Below, piece by piece: positions 27,533 through 36,738 of a DNA stretch of 64,000 bases; the first letter of the stretch is position 1; every line of letters begins with the position of its first letter. Below the pieces are notes generated by a model. That model was given only the letters and a program-made list of their open reading frames with translations. It did not search any database and was not told where the DNA came from. The stretch comes from Muribaculaceae bacterium Isolate-104 (HZI) (GTDB lineage: Bacteria; Bacteroidota; Bacteroidia; Bacteroidales; Muribaculaceae). The translations under genes and the position numbers were made by a program. Location: NCBI GenBank assembly GCA_003762715.1, contig RIBJ01000035.1, positions 49,750 to 113,749 of the forward strand, given 5' to 3'.

Positions 27533-28459
27533 TTGGCAAAGAAAACTCAAACAGATATGAACCAACTGCAAAAATACACTTGGCTGATTGAAACAATCCG
27601 CCGTGCAGGAAAGATTTCTCATAAAGATCTTTCCGACCGCTGGTCGCGCAATAAAGATTTAAGTGACGGACGCGAGCTACACCGTGCCACATTCAACCGC
27701 TGGCGTGACGCTATCTTTGAACAGTTTGGCATTATGATTGACTGCCAGAAGGTTGGCGGCTATCTGTATTATATCTCAAATCCTGAGGATATAGACGAGG
27801 ACAAGCTCAAAAAGTGGATGCTCGACTCGTTTGCCGTCGGCAATGTCATTGGCGAAAATCTGTCTTTGAAGGGTAGGATACTGGTTGATGAGATTCCTTC
27901 CGGGCGCGACCACCTGACCACAATCCTGGAAGCGATGAAAGAAAACCGGGTCGTGAATATCACTTACCGTCCGTTCAAGAAAGAGCATGGCTATACCTTT
28001 CCGATTGAGCCATATTGTGTAAAACTGTTTGAGAACCGCTGGTATGTGCTCGGGCTCAACAACCGTGGTGAAATAAAGATTTACGGACTTGACCGTCTGG
28101 AGAGCGTAGAGCTGACGGACACCCTGTTCAAGTTGCCTAAGGGTTTTGACTCCGAAGAGTTTTTCGCAACCAAATTCGGCATAGTCATCGGCTACGATGT
28201 CAAGCCCGAAAGAATAGTGATTCGAGCCAACGAGGATCATAAACATTACCTGAAATCTCTTCCGCTTCATCGCAGCCAGCGACTTATAGAGGACAATGGC
28301 GAATATGCCGATTTTGAGCTGTATCTTTCTCCGACTTATGATTTTATCATGAAGTTGCTCCATGTCGGCGCGATGATAGAAGTTATAAGCCCCGCATCAC
28401 TCCGCAAAGAGATGAAAGGCTGGATTTCAGAAATGAATGAACTCTATAAGAACGACTGA
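27533..28459 (+). CDS. WYL-domain transcriptional regulator
   Basis: A 308-residue protein with an N-terminal winged-helix-like region (about 10-80), a WYL domain (about 130-200, with PYCVKLFENRWYVLGL as the ligand-binding strand) and a C-terminal WCX segment. WYL proteins sense nucleic acids or nucleotides and often control defence or DNA-repair genes (family knowledge). Translation may begin at the TTG at 27533 or the ATG at 27557. The ADP-ribosylglycohydrolase gene follows after 2 bases, so at least these two are co-transcribed. Confidence 0.88.
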   Translation: MAKKTQTDMNQLQKYTWLIETIRRAGKISHKDLSDRWSRNKDLSDGRELHRATFNRWRDAIFEQFGIMIDCQKVGGYLYYISNPEDIDEDKLKKWMLDSFAVGNVIGENLSLKGRILVDEIPSGRDHLTTILEAMKENRVVNITYRPFKKEHGYTFPIEPYCVKLFENRWYVLGLNNRGEIKIYGLDRLESVELTDTLFKLPKGFDSEEFFATKFGIVIGYDVKPERIVIRANEDHKHYLKSLPLHRSQRLIEDNGEYADFELYLSPTYDFIMKLLHVGAMIEVISPASLRKEMKGWISEMNELYKND

Positions 28460-28461
28460 CA

Positions 28462-29247
28462 ATGATTGGAACTATAATAGGAGATATTGCGGGGTCAGAT
28501 TACGAATTTGACAATACGTCAGACTACAATTTCAGAATGTTTGGAGAAGAAAGCGATTTCACTGACGACACAATCTGCACTATTGCCGTGGCCGATGCCA
28601 TTCTGAATAACATTGATTACCAAACATCAATGCGCCGTTGGTGTCGCAAATATCCTCATCCCAAAGGTGAATACGGCAGCTACTTCCTAAACTGGGTGAT
28701 GCGCCCCGACCCATATCCGTACAATAGCTTTGGCAATGGCTCTGCAATGCGGGTATCGCCTGTGGCATGGCTTTTTGACTCGGAAGAAAAAGTGCGGATT
28801 GAAGCTGAAAAATCAGCAGAGATTACACACAACCATCCTGAAGGCATAAAAGGGGCAATCGCCATTGCTGTCGCAATTTTTCGCATGAGAACGTCAAAAG
28901 ACAAATCTTCAGAAATATTCGAGAATGTCGCTAAAGAATTTTATGGAGATGAAATTTTCAACAACTTGCCCCCTGAAGGTTTCTTCGATGTAACCTGCCA
29001 TGGGTGTGTTCCTCTTGCGTTATATCTTGCTTCCCGTGCAACAGACTTTGAAGATGCTGTCAGACTTGCTGTGGCTTATGGCGGCGATTCGGATACCGTC
29101 GGAGCTATTGTCGGCTCTTTGGCAGAAGCTCAGTATCCCGTTCCCGAAAGCATGACACGCACCGCACTGAGCTATCTTACACCTGAGATGCAAGAGATTT
29201 ATAACCGGTTTGAAACGAAAAGACAATGCAAGACTTCGCAGCAATAG
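28462..29247 (+). CDS. ADP-ribosylglycohydrolase family protein (DraG-like)
   Basis: A 261-residue hydrolase expected to remove ADP-ribose from proteins or nucleic acids, using two magnesium ions. Metal ligands are visible in GDIAGSDYE (residues 7-15), FTDDTICT near 33-40 and GGDSDTVGAIVG near 210-221. The central NGSAMRVSPV and THNHPEGIKGA segments are typical. No partner ADP-ribosyltransferase is seen nearby. It is co-transcribed with the WYL regulator and overlaps the next gene by 22 bases. Confidence 0.9.
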   Translation: MIGTIIGDIAGSDYEFDNTSDYNFRMFGEESDFTDDTICTIAVADAILNNIDYQTSMRRWCRKYPHPKGEYGSYFLNWVMRPDPYPYNSFGNGSAMRVSPVAWLFDSEEKVRIEAEKSAEITHNHPEGIKGAIAIAVAIFRMRTSKDKSSEIFENVAKEFYGDEIFNNLPPEGFFDVTCHGCVPLALYLASRATDFEDAVRLAVAYGGDSDTVGAIVGSLAEAQYPVPESMTRTALSYLTPEMQEIYNRFETKRQCKTSQQ

Positions 29248-29714
29248 ACTTTGAGACAGCCAACGGGCGGCGCTCCAGTGTGTGCAGCGTCGGAGTTGTT
29301 ATTGTGCGGGGTGGTGAGATTGTTGACAAATTCTATAGTCTGATTCAGCCGACTCCCAATTATTATACCTATTGGACTACTGAAGTTCACGGACTAACGC
29401 GGTGCGACACCGACGGGCAGCCGACATTTCCGCAGGTGTGGGCGCAGGTGGCTGACAAAATCAAGGACCTGCCTCTTGTTGCCCACAACCGACCCTTTGA
29501 TGAAAGTTGCCTGAAGGGGGTGTTTGATGAGTATGGCATGGATTATCCCGACTATGAGTTCTATTGCACACTTGCCGCCTCGCGCCGCTGTCTTGACATA
29601 CCGAGCCATCAGCTTCATCTCTCGGCAGCCGCCTGTGGCTATGACATGGAAAACCACCATCACGCCCTTTGCGATGCCGAAGCCTGCGCCGCCATTGCCC
29701 TTAAACTTTTATAA
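29226..29714 (+). CDS. 3'-5' exonuclease, DNA polymerase III epsilon-like (DEDDh)
   Basis: A 162-residue DnaQ-fold exonuclease. The catalytic acids fall in AAIDFETANG (Exo I, D7/E9), VAHNRPFDESCL (Exo II) and HHALCDAEACA (Exo III, with the HxxxxD of the DEDDh class). It has no clamp-binding or other fused domain, so it is more likely a repair or RNA-trimming enzyme than a replicative subunit. It overlaps the end of the ADP-ribosylglycohydrolase gene, implying coupled translation. Confidence 0.88.
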   Translation: MQDFAAIDFETANGRRSSVCSVGVVIVRGGEIVDKFYSLIQPTPNYYTYWTTEVHGLTRCDTDGQPTFPQVWAQVADKIKDLPLVAHNRPFDESCLKGVFDEYGMDYPDYEFYCTLAASRRCLDIPSHQLHLSAAACGYDMENHHHALCDAEACAAIALKLL

Positions 29715-29751
29715 AAAATCAGGTGTCACAAATTCTGATACACTTCTGTTC

Positions 29752-29759
29752 TACCTTTG
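29752..29759 (+). promoter_or_regulatory. -7 box for the FtsZ-like gene
   Basis: TACCTTTG, 23 bases before the ATG at 29783. No good -33 element is visible. Confidence 0.4.
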
Positions 29760-29782
29760 CGGCATAACCAAAAATACAAAAT

Positions 29783-30520
29783 ATGACAGATGCAGAATTA
29801 ATAGACAGAGATTGTCTTATGAATCTTCCCACCAGTTTCCGTGTAATTGGCATCGGGGAGGCAACAAAAGAAATAATTGAGGCGGTAAACTTGTGTGGAT
29901 ATGATTGTGTGTCCGCCACAGTCTTGAACCCACCCTTTGAATGTGTCCCGACAGAAGAGGATAAATTGGTAATAATTGTGGCGAAAGACGGAGCGCCCCA
30001 AGCCAACAGCATTGCCAAAGCATTCCACGATGCTGGAGTGCTGACTCTTGGCTTGCTTGACAATGCCGATTTGGATTGTTATGACAGTGTGCTGACGGAT
30101 GCCTCTGCCGTTGAATATCCTGACTTGGTAAAAGCAATCCTGCAGCCAATAGTCGACAGTGGCATAATAAGTTACGACTATTATGATTTGTATACCTGCC
30201 TTTCCGACACAAAACATTTCTTAATCAAATCTGCGGTAGGTTTTGGAAACGGACGAATGGCATCAGCTATAGGCTCGATTAAAAGTGCATTGACATCATC
30301 CTTGCTCAATAAAATAGAACGGATTTCGATTTTACTGTATTTCAGCAAAGAGAAAAAGCAACCATTGGCAATGCAAGAAATGAAGGCATTGACTGATTTC
30401 CTTAAAGAACTGCCGGCAAGTATTGACGCTATGTGGGCTGTATATCCCGATGAGAACATAAAAGATGACGAGATAAAAGCCACTATAATAGCCGCCGGAA
30501 AGGAGTTGGATAATAGATAA
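29783..30520 (+). CDS. Compact FtsZ/tubulin-like protein with degenerate GTP site
   Basis: A 245-residue protein that aligns by eye with FtsZ over its whole length, although FtsZ is much longer. Residues 18-35 (FRVIGIGEATKEIIEAV) match the first strand and helix, and VIIVAKDGAPQANSIAKAF occupies the position of the GGGTGTG tubulin signature, which is lost. Residues 135-243 match the FtsZ C-terminal domain, including GIISYDYYDL (cf. GLMNVDFADV), SSLLNKIE and the terminal ATIIAAG (cf. VTVIATG). No C-terminal FtsA/ZipA-binding tail exists. It lies upstream of ravA and a VWA gene. Polymerisation or GTP binding is doubtful; a scaffold or membrane role is a guess. Confidence 0.6.
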   Translation: MTDAELIDRDCLMNLPTSFRVIGIGEATKEIIEAVNLCGYDCVSATVLNPPFECVPTEEDKLVIIVAKDGAPQANSIAKAFHDAGVLTLGLLDNADLDCYDSVLTDASAVEYPDLVKAILQPIVDSGIISYDYYDLYTCLSDTKHFLIKSAVGFGNGRMASAIGSIKSALTSSLLNKIERISILLYFSKEKKQPLAMQEMKALTDFLKELPASIDAMWAVYPDENIKDDEIKATIIAAGKELDNR

Positions 30521-30536
30521 AACAATTCAGAAGCAG

Positions 30537-30850
30537 TTGGCACTGCTCAAATTTGCCATACTCCCCGGAATATTAGGCGACATTGCGTGCTTTGTCGGAC
30601 AGCCTCATTCAACGTTGATTAAGGCGAATATCGGTGTTGTTATCGGATTTGCTCTCCAACACAAGTATATGTTACCTGCGCTGAAAGAGTTAATGACCGC
30701 ATCCGATGATTTTGTTGACCAAAATATAAAAAAAGATAACTTGTATCTTAATCTGCGACATGACGGAGCTAATTTTGCGGTGAGTCCGAGTGGCTATGCC
30801 AACGCGCACCGGCTGCGCCGACTTGCGCTCTCGGCTCACTCGCGAGGGCT
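30537..30850 (+). pseudogene. Short uncertain or degenerate reading frame between ftsZ-like and ravA
   Basis: From the TTG at 30537 about 75 codons look protein-like (LLKFAILPGILGDIACFVGQ..., KYMLPALKELMTASDDFVDQ), with a hydrophobic first half. The reading then runs into a GC-rich stretch (about 30805-30865) and continues only as an out-of-frame shadow of ravA. No ATG start and no proper stop exist, so this is either a decayed small gene or a gene with a hidden frameshift. No family was recognised. The listed end is approximate. Confidence 0.3.
30770..30777 (+). promoter_or_regulatory. Possible -7 box for ravA
   Basis: TAATTTTG lies 110 bases before the ravA ATG, so the AAA+/VWA pair may be transcribed separately from the FtsZ-like gene. 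The -33 element is unclear. Confidence 0.35.
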
Positions 30851-30886
30851 TCGCCGTTGCGGCAAGCATAATTGGTCCCGTTTTTT

Positions 30887-32479
30887 ATGGCAAAGAAAGT
30901 TAGAACTAAATCACTATTCTCATCAACTCCGAAAGAGCACATTCGTCAGCTTGTCAATTGGATGTCGCAAGGCGTCTATGAAAAGGAACAGATTATTGCC
31001 GTGGCACTACTGTGTGCTGTGGCTGGAGAAAATATGTTCCTTCTCGGTCCTCCCGGAACAGCCAAAAGCATGGTGGCAAGTCGATTGAAAATGGTATTTA
31101 AAGGTGGCAAGTCATTTGATTACCTGATGTCGCGCTTCTCTACTCCTGATGAAATATTCGGACCCATATCAATCTCTCGCTTGAAAAACGATGACCGTTA
31201 TGAGCGACTGACCGCCGGATATCTGCCGGAGGCGGATGTTGTGTTTCTTGATGAGATATGGAAAGCGGGACCTTCGATTCAGAACACACTTCTGACCGTA
31301 ATAAACGAACATATCTTTCATAATGGCGGGCAGATAATGCACACGCCGATGAAAGTGCTTATAGCTGCCTCTAATGAACTCCCGGCAAAGGACGAGGGGC
31401 TCGAAGCGTTGTGGGACCGCTTCCTTGTGCGAATGGTCTCAAACTGCATAGAGAGTGATTCCTCTTTCTTCAAAATGATAAAGGGCTCCGGGGTGGAGCT
31501 GTCGGAATTGTCGGAGTCTCTATACATTACCAATGAATTGTATTCCTCATGGCAAAACGAATCAAAATCCGTTGGCATTCATGATTCGGTAGTCGATGCT
31601 ATAAAAAACATCCGGAAGAGTCTTGCCGCTCTGGAGAAAGAGGACGGCAACAAGTTACGGTATTACATCTCAGACCGCCGCTGGCGAAAAGCGTTCAGGC
31701 TGATGCAGACCTCGGCGTACCTGAACGGGCGCAGAGATATAAACCTGTCTGACTATCTGTTGCTCGTGCATAGTTTCTGGAACGAGGTGGAATGCATTCC
31801 TAACATTATCAATGCCATCACTTCAAGTATCTCCGACATTACCGTCAGGCAGTTGAATAAGATAGACAAACTGATACGTCAGGCAATGACTACGCAAAGC
31901 CAACGCCCTCAACCAAGTCCGTTCGGTTTAAATATAGAACATAATAATTTTGCTGAATATGATTACTTCTATTACCTTGTGGAAAACTATCCGGGTGGCG
32001 AGGTATACTTCTCAAAATGGGACTATACATCGTTGAACAGCAATCCGCGAGACGGTATTATGTTCTTTGAGACAAAAAAGAAAAAGAATGTTATACACGC
32101 TTTAATCCCCAGCAAGCCGTTTGACTCGACAGCTAATAATGTCGCAAATTTAAAAAAAGTGCGACTTCAGAAATGCCCCAATGGTGTAATCATAGATGGA
32201 ACCCCCTATGCTTTTCGCCTCAAAGGTGACCGGCAACAGGCTTCGCAGGTGTCATTTGATAATTTGCCGATATATCAGCGCATCCCTTTGATTCAGGACT
32301 TATTCAAAACCTGTGTTGAAGAATGGGAGAAGTCGGTTGCATCAAACTGGACCGATTGTGATAATATCTTCCTTTCACCCAATGACCTTGCACTGGTCAA
32401 CAAGATGCTGAAGGATGTCAGTGAGCAGATAAAAACCATTGAGGTAAAACTCAATAACGTAGTTATGATGTTAAAATGA
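30887..32479 (+). CDS. ravA: MoxR-family AAA+ ATPase, RavA-like
   Basis: A 530-residue AAA+ protein. Walker A GPPGTAKS is at residues 54-61 and Walker B VVFLDE at 118-123, followed by IWKAGPSIQNTLLTVINE and the sensor segment AASNELPAKDEGLEALWDR. These match E. coli RavA closely. The C-terminal 200 residues are divergent. RavA works with the VWA protein ViaA as a chaperone-like pair in E. coli. Here too a VWA gene follows with a four-base overlap. The ATG at 30887 is preferred to a TTG five codons upstream. Confidence 0.85.
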   Translation: MAKKVRTKSLFSSTPKEHIRQLVNWMSQGVYEKEQIIAVALLCAVAGENMFLLGPPGTAKSMVASRLKMVFKGGKSFDYLMSRFSTPDEIFGPISISRLKNDDRYERLTAGYLPEADVVFLDEIWKAGPSIQNTLLTVINEHIFHNGGQIMHTPMKVLIAASNELPAKDEGLEALWDRFLVRMVSNCIESDSSFFKMIKGSGVELSELSESLYITNELYSSWQNESKSVGIHDSVVDAIKNIRKSLAALEKEDGNKLRYYISDRRWRKAFRLMQTSAYLNGRRDINLSDYLLLVHSFWNEVECIPNIINAITSSISDITVRQLNKIDKLIRQAMTTQSQRPQPSPFGLNIEHNNFAEYDYFYYLVENYPGGEVYFSKWDYTSLNSNPRDGIMFFETKKKKNVIHALIPSKPFDSTANNVANLKKVRLQKCPNGVIIDGTPYAFRLKGDRQQASQVSFDNLPIYQRIPLIQDLFKTCVEEWEKSVASNWTDCDNIFLSPNDLALVNKMLKDVSEQIKTIEVKLNNVVMMLK

Positions 32480-33813
32480 TTGACTATACCGACGTTGACG
32501 CCAAGCTGGAGGAATACAGTGAGGCTTTTGACTTCTATATGGAATGTGGAAAGATGCCTCCCTCCATGCAACCCGATGATTGCCTGGCAGTATATATGCA
32601 GGATGTCATAGACAATAACCCTCAGACTGTCAACTCAGATGAAACATGGGTTGAGTTGCTGAAAGAGTACATTATCTCATTCTTCGCGGCTTTGCTGGAA
32701 CAGTTTAGGGCATTGCAGATTGAGGCAATGAAAGAACTTGCCATGATTGCCGGCTTCAAAGAAGCTCCCATTGAAAAAAAACGCATGATGTGGCAGGATG
32801 TGTGTAACACCATTGAAGCAAGTTATACTAAATATGAAGTTAATCTCCCCGGATACACGGCGCAGTTCAATACCGACGACAAAGATGCTGTTTTTTCGGC
32901 ATTGACAAGTGATTGGGAAAATGCCTGCAAGTCAAAACTCGACCAAAAAGAGCGTCAGATGTTGAATCGTGCTAAAATGCGGTTTGAACAACAGTGTCGC
33001 GATGCCGGAACAAAAGATTATGAGGATAAAAAGAAAGTAGAGAATTATGTCCACCGTTATCCGCAACTTAAAGAGATTGTAGATATGATTGGACGCGACA
33101 AGGACTCATCGAAAGAAGAAAAAGACACAGTTGTATATCGTTTCTTGCCAACCACAGTGGCTAAAAACAGTTCTGTCGAAGAGATTGACAGAGTGGAATC
33201 AGGCGACAACCTGGAGCGAGTTCTCCCGGTGGAGCTATCCATGCCCGAAGACATCTTCTTCAAACGATATGCTACCAAAGAACTTCAGCAGTTTGCAAGT
33301 CCAGGCAAAGACAAACCGAAAAAGATTGAGGAACACCGTAAAGACCCGCGACTGACTAAAGGTCCCATTATAGTAAGCATTGACACAAGCGGTTCAATGT
33401 CGGGAAAACCTCAAAAAATCGCTTTCTCGTTGCTCAAACAGTTGCTGCGTATTGCAAAGAAACAGAAACGACCATGTTATCTGATTTGCTTCTCTGTAAG
33501 ATCAAAATCCATAGACCTCGCCAAACCCCGCAATTGGAGTAAGATCAATAACTTTCTGGAGCATAGTTTTAGTGGAGGCACCAATGGCGAACAGATGCTT
33601 GCCGAGGCAATCCGCGTTCTGCAAAAAGGCACATACGAGATGGCTGATGTCCTTATTGTCTCAGACTTCGAGTTTTCCCTACCCCAGTCCTCTACTATGG
33701 AGAAAATAAACAAGGAGAAAACTCTCGGCACCCGCTTTTATGGACTTCGCATCGGACATCATGGCGCCAAAGTGTATGAAACTAAGGTACTTGATAAAAT
33801 GTGGACTATATAG
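32476..33813 (+). CDS. VWA-domain protein, ViaA-like
   Basis: A 445-residue partner of the RavA-like ATPase. The N-terminal 280 residues are helical and charged. The von Willebrand A domain (about 295-445) begins with an intact MIDAS motif DTSGS near residues 302-306, preceded by PIIVSI, and a later acidic strand reads VLIVSDFEF. The organisation is that of ViaA/CoxE-type proteins that couple to MoxR ATPases. Its start overlaps the ravA stop, and a terminator follows the gene. The cellular client is unknown. Confidence 0.85.
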   Translation: MIDYTDVDAKLEEYSEAFDFYMECGKMPPSMQPDDCLAVYMQDVIDNNPQTVNSDETWVELLKEYIISFFAALLEQFRALQIEAMKELAMIAGFKEAPIEKKRMMWQDVCNTIEASYTKYEVNLPGYTAQFNTDDKDAVFSALTSDWENACKSKLDQKERQMLNRAKMRFEQQCRDAGTKDYEDKKKVENYVHRYPQLKEIVDMIGRDKDSSKEEKDTVVYRFLPTTVAKNSSVEEIDRVESGDNLERVLPVELSMPEDIFFKRYATKELQQFASPGKDKPKKIEEHRKDPRLTKGPIIVSIDTSGSMSGKPQKIAFSLLKQLLRIAKKQKRPCYLICFSVRSKSIDLAKPRNWSKINNFLEHSFSGGTNGEQMLAEAIRVLQKGTYEMADVLIVSDFEFSLPQSSTMEKINKEKTLGTRFYGLRIGHHGAKVYETKVLDKMWTI

Positions 33814-33843
33814 AATAATTCAAACTGTTCAGACTCTCCAAGT

Positions 33844-33873
33844 AAGCCGCCCCTAAGCCAGGCGGCTTTTTTG
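33844..33873 (+). terminator. Terminator after the RavA/VWA operon
   Basis: An 8-bp stem (AAGCCGCC/GGCGGCTT) with a 9-base loop, followed by a run of T. It lies 30 bases past the VWA stop codon. The rest of the gap to 34065 holds nothing recognisable. Confidence 0.85.
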
Positions 33874-34065
33874 TATTCAGGCATATTACTGGTTTTCCTG
33901 CTGGATTTTACAATACCCAACCTTGTCGTTTTGACAGGCAGGTGTCATAGCGATGCGGGCTGCGCCACCGGCATGACGTCCTTGGAGATTACTGCCAAAA
34001 ACAAAAATAATGACGGAGCAGGTATTACGAATTGAATGCCCGCCCCGTCATTGTGTTTACTTAAG

Positions 34066-36717
34066 TTATTTTTTGAACAGACGGATAAGTTCGCCAATCC
34101 AGAGCACAAGAGATGTGCTGCCGATGATGATTACCCAGTCGATGAATTTGAGCGGTTCTACATTGAAGAAGTCGCCGCCTACGCTGACAATCAGCACCTG
34201 ACCGAGCAGAATTACAAGAGCAATCAGTCCGAAACCACCACAACCTTTGAAGTGGAATGCCGAGCGTCCGGAGGCAAAGGCACGGGCGTTGAACATGTTC
34301 CAGAACTGGAGGAACACAAAGATTGTGAAGAAGAGTGACAGCTCATAGCCGCTAAGTCCGGTATTGGCTCCCATTGCTACCTTGCCGACCTGAGTGAGGC
34401 AGGTAATGTCGGTATGCTCGAAGTAGTAAAGAAGTCCGAGAAGAAGAAGGAAGAACACACCTCCTACACCGATGATTGATTTCCACATCGGGCGGTTGAT
34501 GATGAATGCCTCACGCGAGCGGGGTTTCTCTTTCATCACAGACTGCGACGGGGGCAGCGATGCAAGTGCCATAGCCGCGAATGTGTCCATGATAAGGTTC
34601 ACCCAAAGCATCTGGGTGACGGTCAGAGGCGACTGCATTCCCATGAAGGCACCGAAAAGAACGATGAAGCAGGCTGCCACGTTCACGGTCATCTGGAACA
34701 GGATGAAACGCTGGATATTCTGGAAGAGTGAACGACCCCACATAACAGCGCGACCGATTGAAGAGAATGAGTTGTCGATGATAGTGATGTCAGATGCTTC
34801 TTTGGCAACCGATGTACCGTCGCCCATCGAAAGACCGACATGTGCGGTCTTCAGCGCGGGAGCGTCATTTGTTCCGTCTCCGGTTACGGCAACAACCTCG
34901 TTGTTTGCCTGAAGTGCCTCTACGAGACGTTTTTTATCCATAGGACGCGCACGGGCTATAATCTTCATATCGCCCACACGCTCTTTGAGCTGCGTGTCTG
35001 TGAGTTCGGCAAAATCAGTACCTGTGATTATGTTGCGGTCACTGTCGGTAGCGTCATTCCAAAGACCAATCTGGCGACCGATTTCTTTGGCGGTTCCGGG
35101 TGTGTCGCCGGTTACAATCTTGACCTTGATGCCGGCATCAATCACCTCGCGCACAGCATCCGGCACATCAGCGCGCACAGGGTCAGAGATTGCCACAATA
35201 CCGAGGAATGTCAGATTTTCGGCTACGACCTTGTTGTTTTCGATTGTCTTGTCGCCGTCACTGAGTTCCTGATATGCGAAACCGAGAGTTCGCATAGCCT
35301 GATTCTGATAAGCGAGGAGTTGGGCATCGACTTCCTGTTTGGTCACTCCGGCGGTGTTCTTACACATACCGAAGATGATTTCGGGAGCACCTTTGACATA
35401 GAGGATTGTCTTGCCTGTAGCGGACTTAACCACCGTAGCCATATATTTGCGCTCGGTTGAGAAGGGAAGTTCCTCAATGCGCTGAGCCTTATCTTTAACG
35501 TCGAGATAGTTGACACCTCTCTTATGGAGCCATAGGAGCAGAGCGCCTTCGGTCGGATTGCCGAGTACCTGAACCTTGTCGCCCGAAAGGTCAAGCTGCG
35601 CGGTAGAGTTGACTGCGATACCCTCGATGAGCACATCATCGGAAGGATTACCGAAGAATTTCTCATCAGCCACCTGCATCTGGTTCTGTGTCAGTGTGCC
35701 GGTCTTGTCGGTACAGATAACGGTTGTGGCACCCATTGTCTCGCAGGCGTGCATCTTGCGCACAAGGTTGTTGGTCTTGAGCATACGACGCATAGAGTAC
35801 GCGAGAGAAAGGGTAACTGCCATAGGCAGACCTTCAGGCACGGCAACTACCACAAGGGTAACAGCCACCATCAGGGTCTGGAGGAAGTAGGCAAGGAACG
35901 ATACCCACTCAAATTCAGGCACGTTGATGAAATACATCACGATACGACCGATGATGATAGCAGCGGCAAATCCGTAAGAGATTTTGGTGATAAGGTCGCC
36001 GAGACCGTCAAGCTGCTCGTTGAGCGGAGTCTTGACGCTGTCGTCAATCTGTGCGGCTTCAAACACCTTGCCGTTTTCGGTCTCGTCACCTACCGCAAGC
36101 ACTCGCATCACTCCGTGACCTTCCATAATCTTGGTGCCACGCATGGCGTGGTTGCTCGGGAAAGTGGCATCCTTGTCAAACTCGGCAGGGTCGGTTGTCT
36201 TATGGCAGATAGGCTCACCGGTCAGGGTTGACTCGTCGATATTGAGCATTACGGCTTCAAGCAGTTCACCATCGGCGGGGACTTCCTCGCCGGTGTTAAG
36301 GATAACGATGTCGCCGACAACAACATCCTTTTTGGCTATCTGCATGGCGTTACCGTTGCGGATTACCTGCACAGGCTCGTCATCGTTCACCTGATTTAGC
36401 AGTGCGAACTCCTTGTCGGCTTTCAGCTCGAAAATGAATGCGAGACCGGTAGCAAGGAGAATAGCGATGAAGATACCGATTGGCTCGAAGAATACCCCGG
36501 CACCCTGACCGAGACTGAAATACTCATAGCAGGAAATGCCTATTGACAAGGCACCTGCAATAAGAAGTATTATAATCAGCGGGTCGCCGAACTTTTCAAA
36601 GAATCGTTTCAGAAGCGAATCCTTTTCCGGAGGTGTCAATAAGTTGACACCGTTCTTTTTGCGGCTCTCCAACACTTCCGCATCGGTCAAGCCTGTGTAA
36701 TGATGTTTTTGTGACAT
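34066..36717 (-). CDS. PMCA-type calcium-translocating P-type ATPase
   Basis: An 883-residue P-type ATPase of the P2 group. The phosphorylation motif CTDKTGTLTQNQ has the catalytic aspartate, the actuator TGEP loop appears as TLTGEPICH, and the hinge motif is TGDGTNDAPAL. The membrane ion-site segment PEGLPMAV and about ten membrane helices are present. An N-terminal cation-ATPase domain (HYTGLTDAEVLESR) starts the protein. Calcium export is the family expectation; other divalent cations are possible. A fragment of an SPFH gene lies just upstream on the same strand. Confidence 0.93.
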   Translation of the reverse strand: MSQKHHYTGLTDAEVLESRKKNGVNLLTPPEKDSLLKRFFEKFGDPLIIILLIAGALSIGISCYEYFSLGQGAGVFFEPIGIFIAILLATGLAFIFELKADKEFALLNQVNDDEPVQVIRNGNAMQIAKKDVVVGDIVILNTGEEVPADGELLEAVMLNIDESTLTGEPICHKTTDPAEFDKDATFPSNHAMRGTKIMEGHGVMRVLAVGDETENGKVFEAAQIDDSVKTPLNEQLDGLGDLITKISYGFAAAIIIGRIVMYFINVPEFEWVSFLAYFLQTLMVAVTLVVVAVPEGLPMAVTLSLAYSMRRMLKTNNLVRKMHACETMGATTVICTDKTGTLTQNQMQVADEKFFGNPSDDVLIEGIAVNSTAQLDLSGDKVQVLGNPTEGALLLWLHKRGVNYLDVKDKAQRIEELPFSTERKYMATVVKSATGKTILYVKGAPEIIFGMCKNTAGVTKQEVDAQLLAYQNQAMRTLGFAYQELSDGDKTIENNKVVAENLTFLGIVAISDPVRADVPDAVREVIDAGIKVKIVTGDTPGTAKEIGRQIGLWNDATDSDRNIITGTDFAELTDTQLKERVGDMKIIARARPMDKKRLVEALQANNEVVAVTGDGTNDAPALKTAHVGLSMGDGTSVAKEASDITIIDNSFSSIGRAVMWGRSLFQNIQRFILFQMTVNVAACFIVLFGAFMGMQSPLTVTQMLWVNLIMDTFAAMALASLPPSQSVMKEKPRSREAFIINRPMWKSIIGVGGVFFLLLLGLLYYFEHTDITCLTQVGKVAMGANTGLSGYELSLFFTIFVFLQFWNMFNARAFASGRSAFHFKGCGGFGLIALVILLGQVLIVSVGGDFFNVEPLKFIDWVIIIGSTSLVLWIGELIRLFKK

Positions 36718-36738
36718 ATTGGGTTTATATAATATTTG

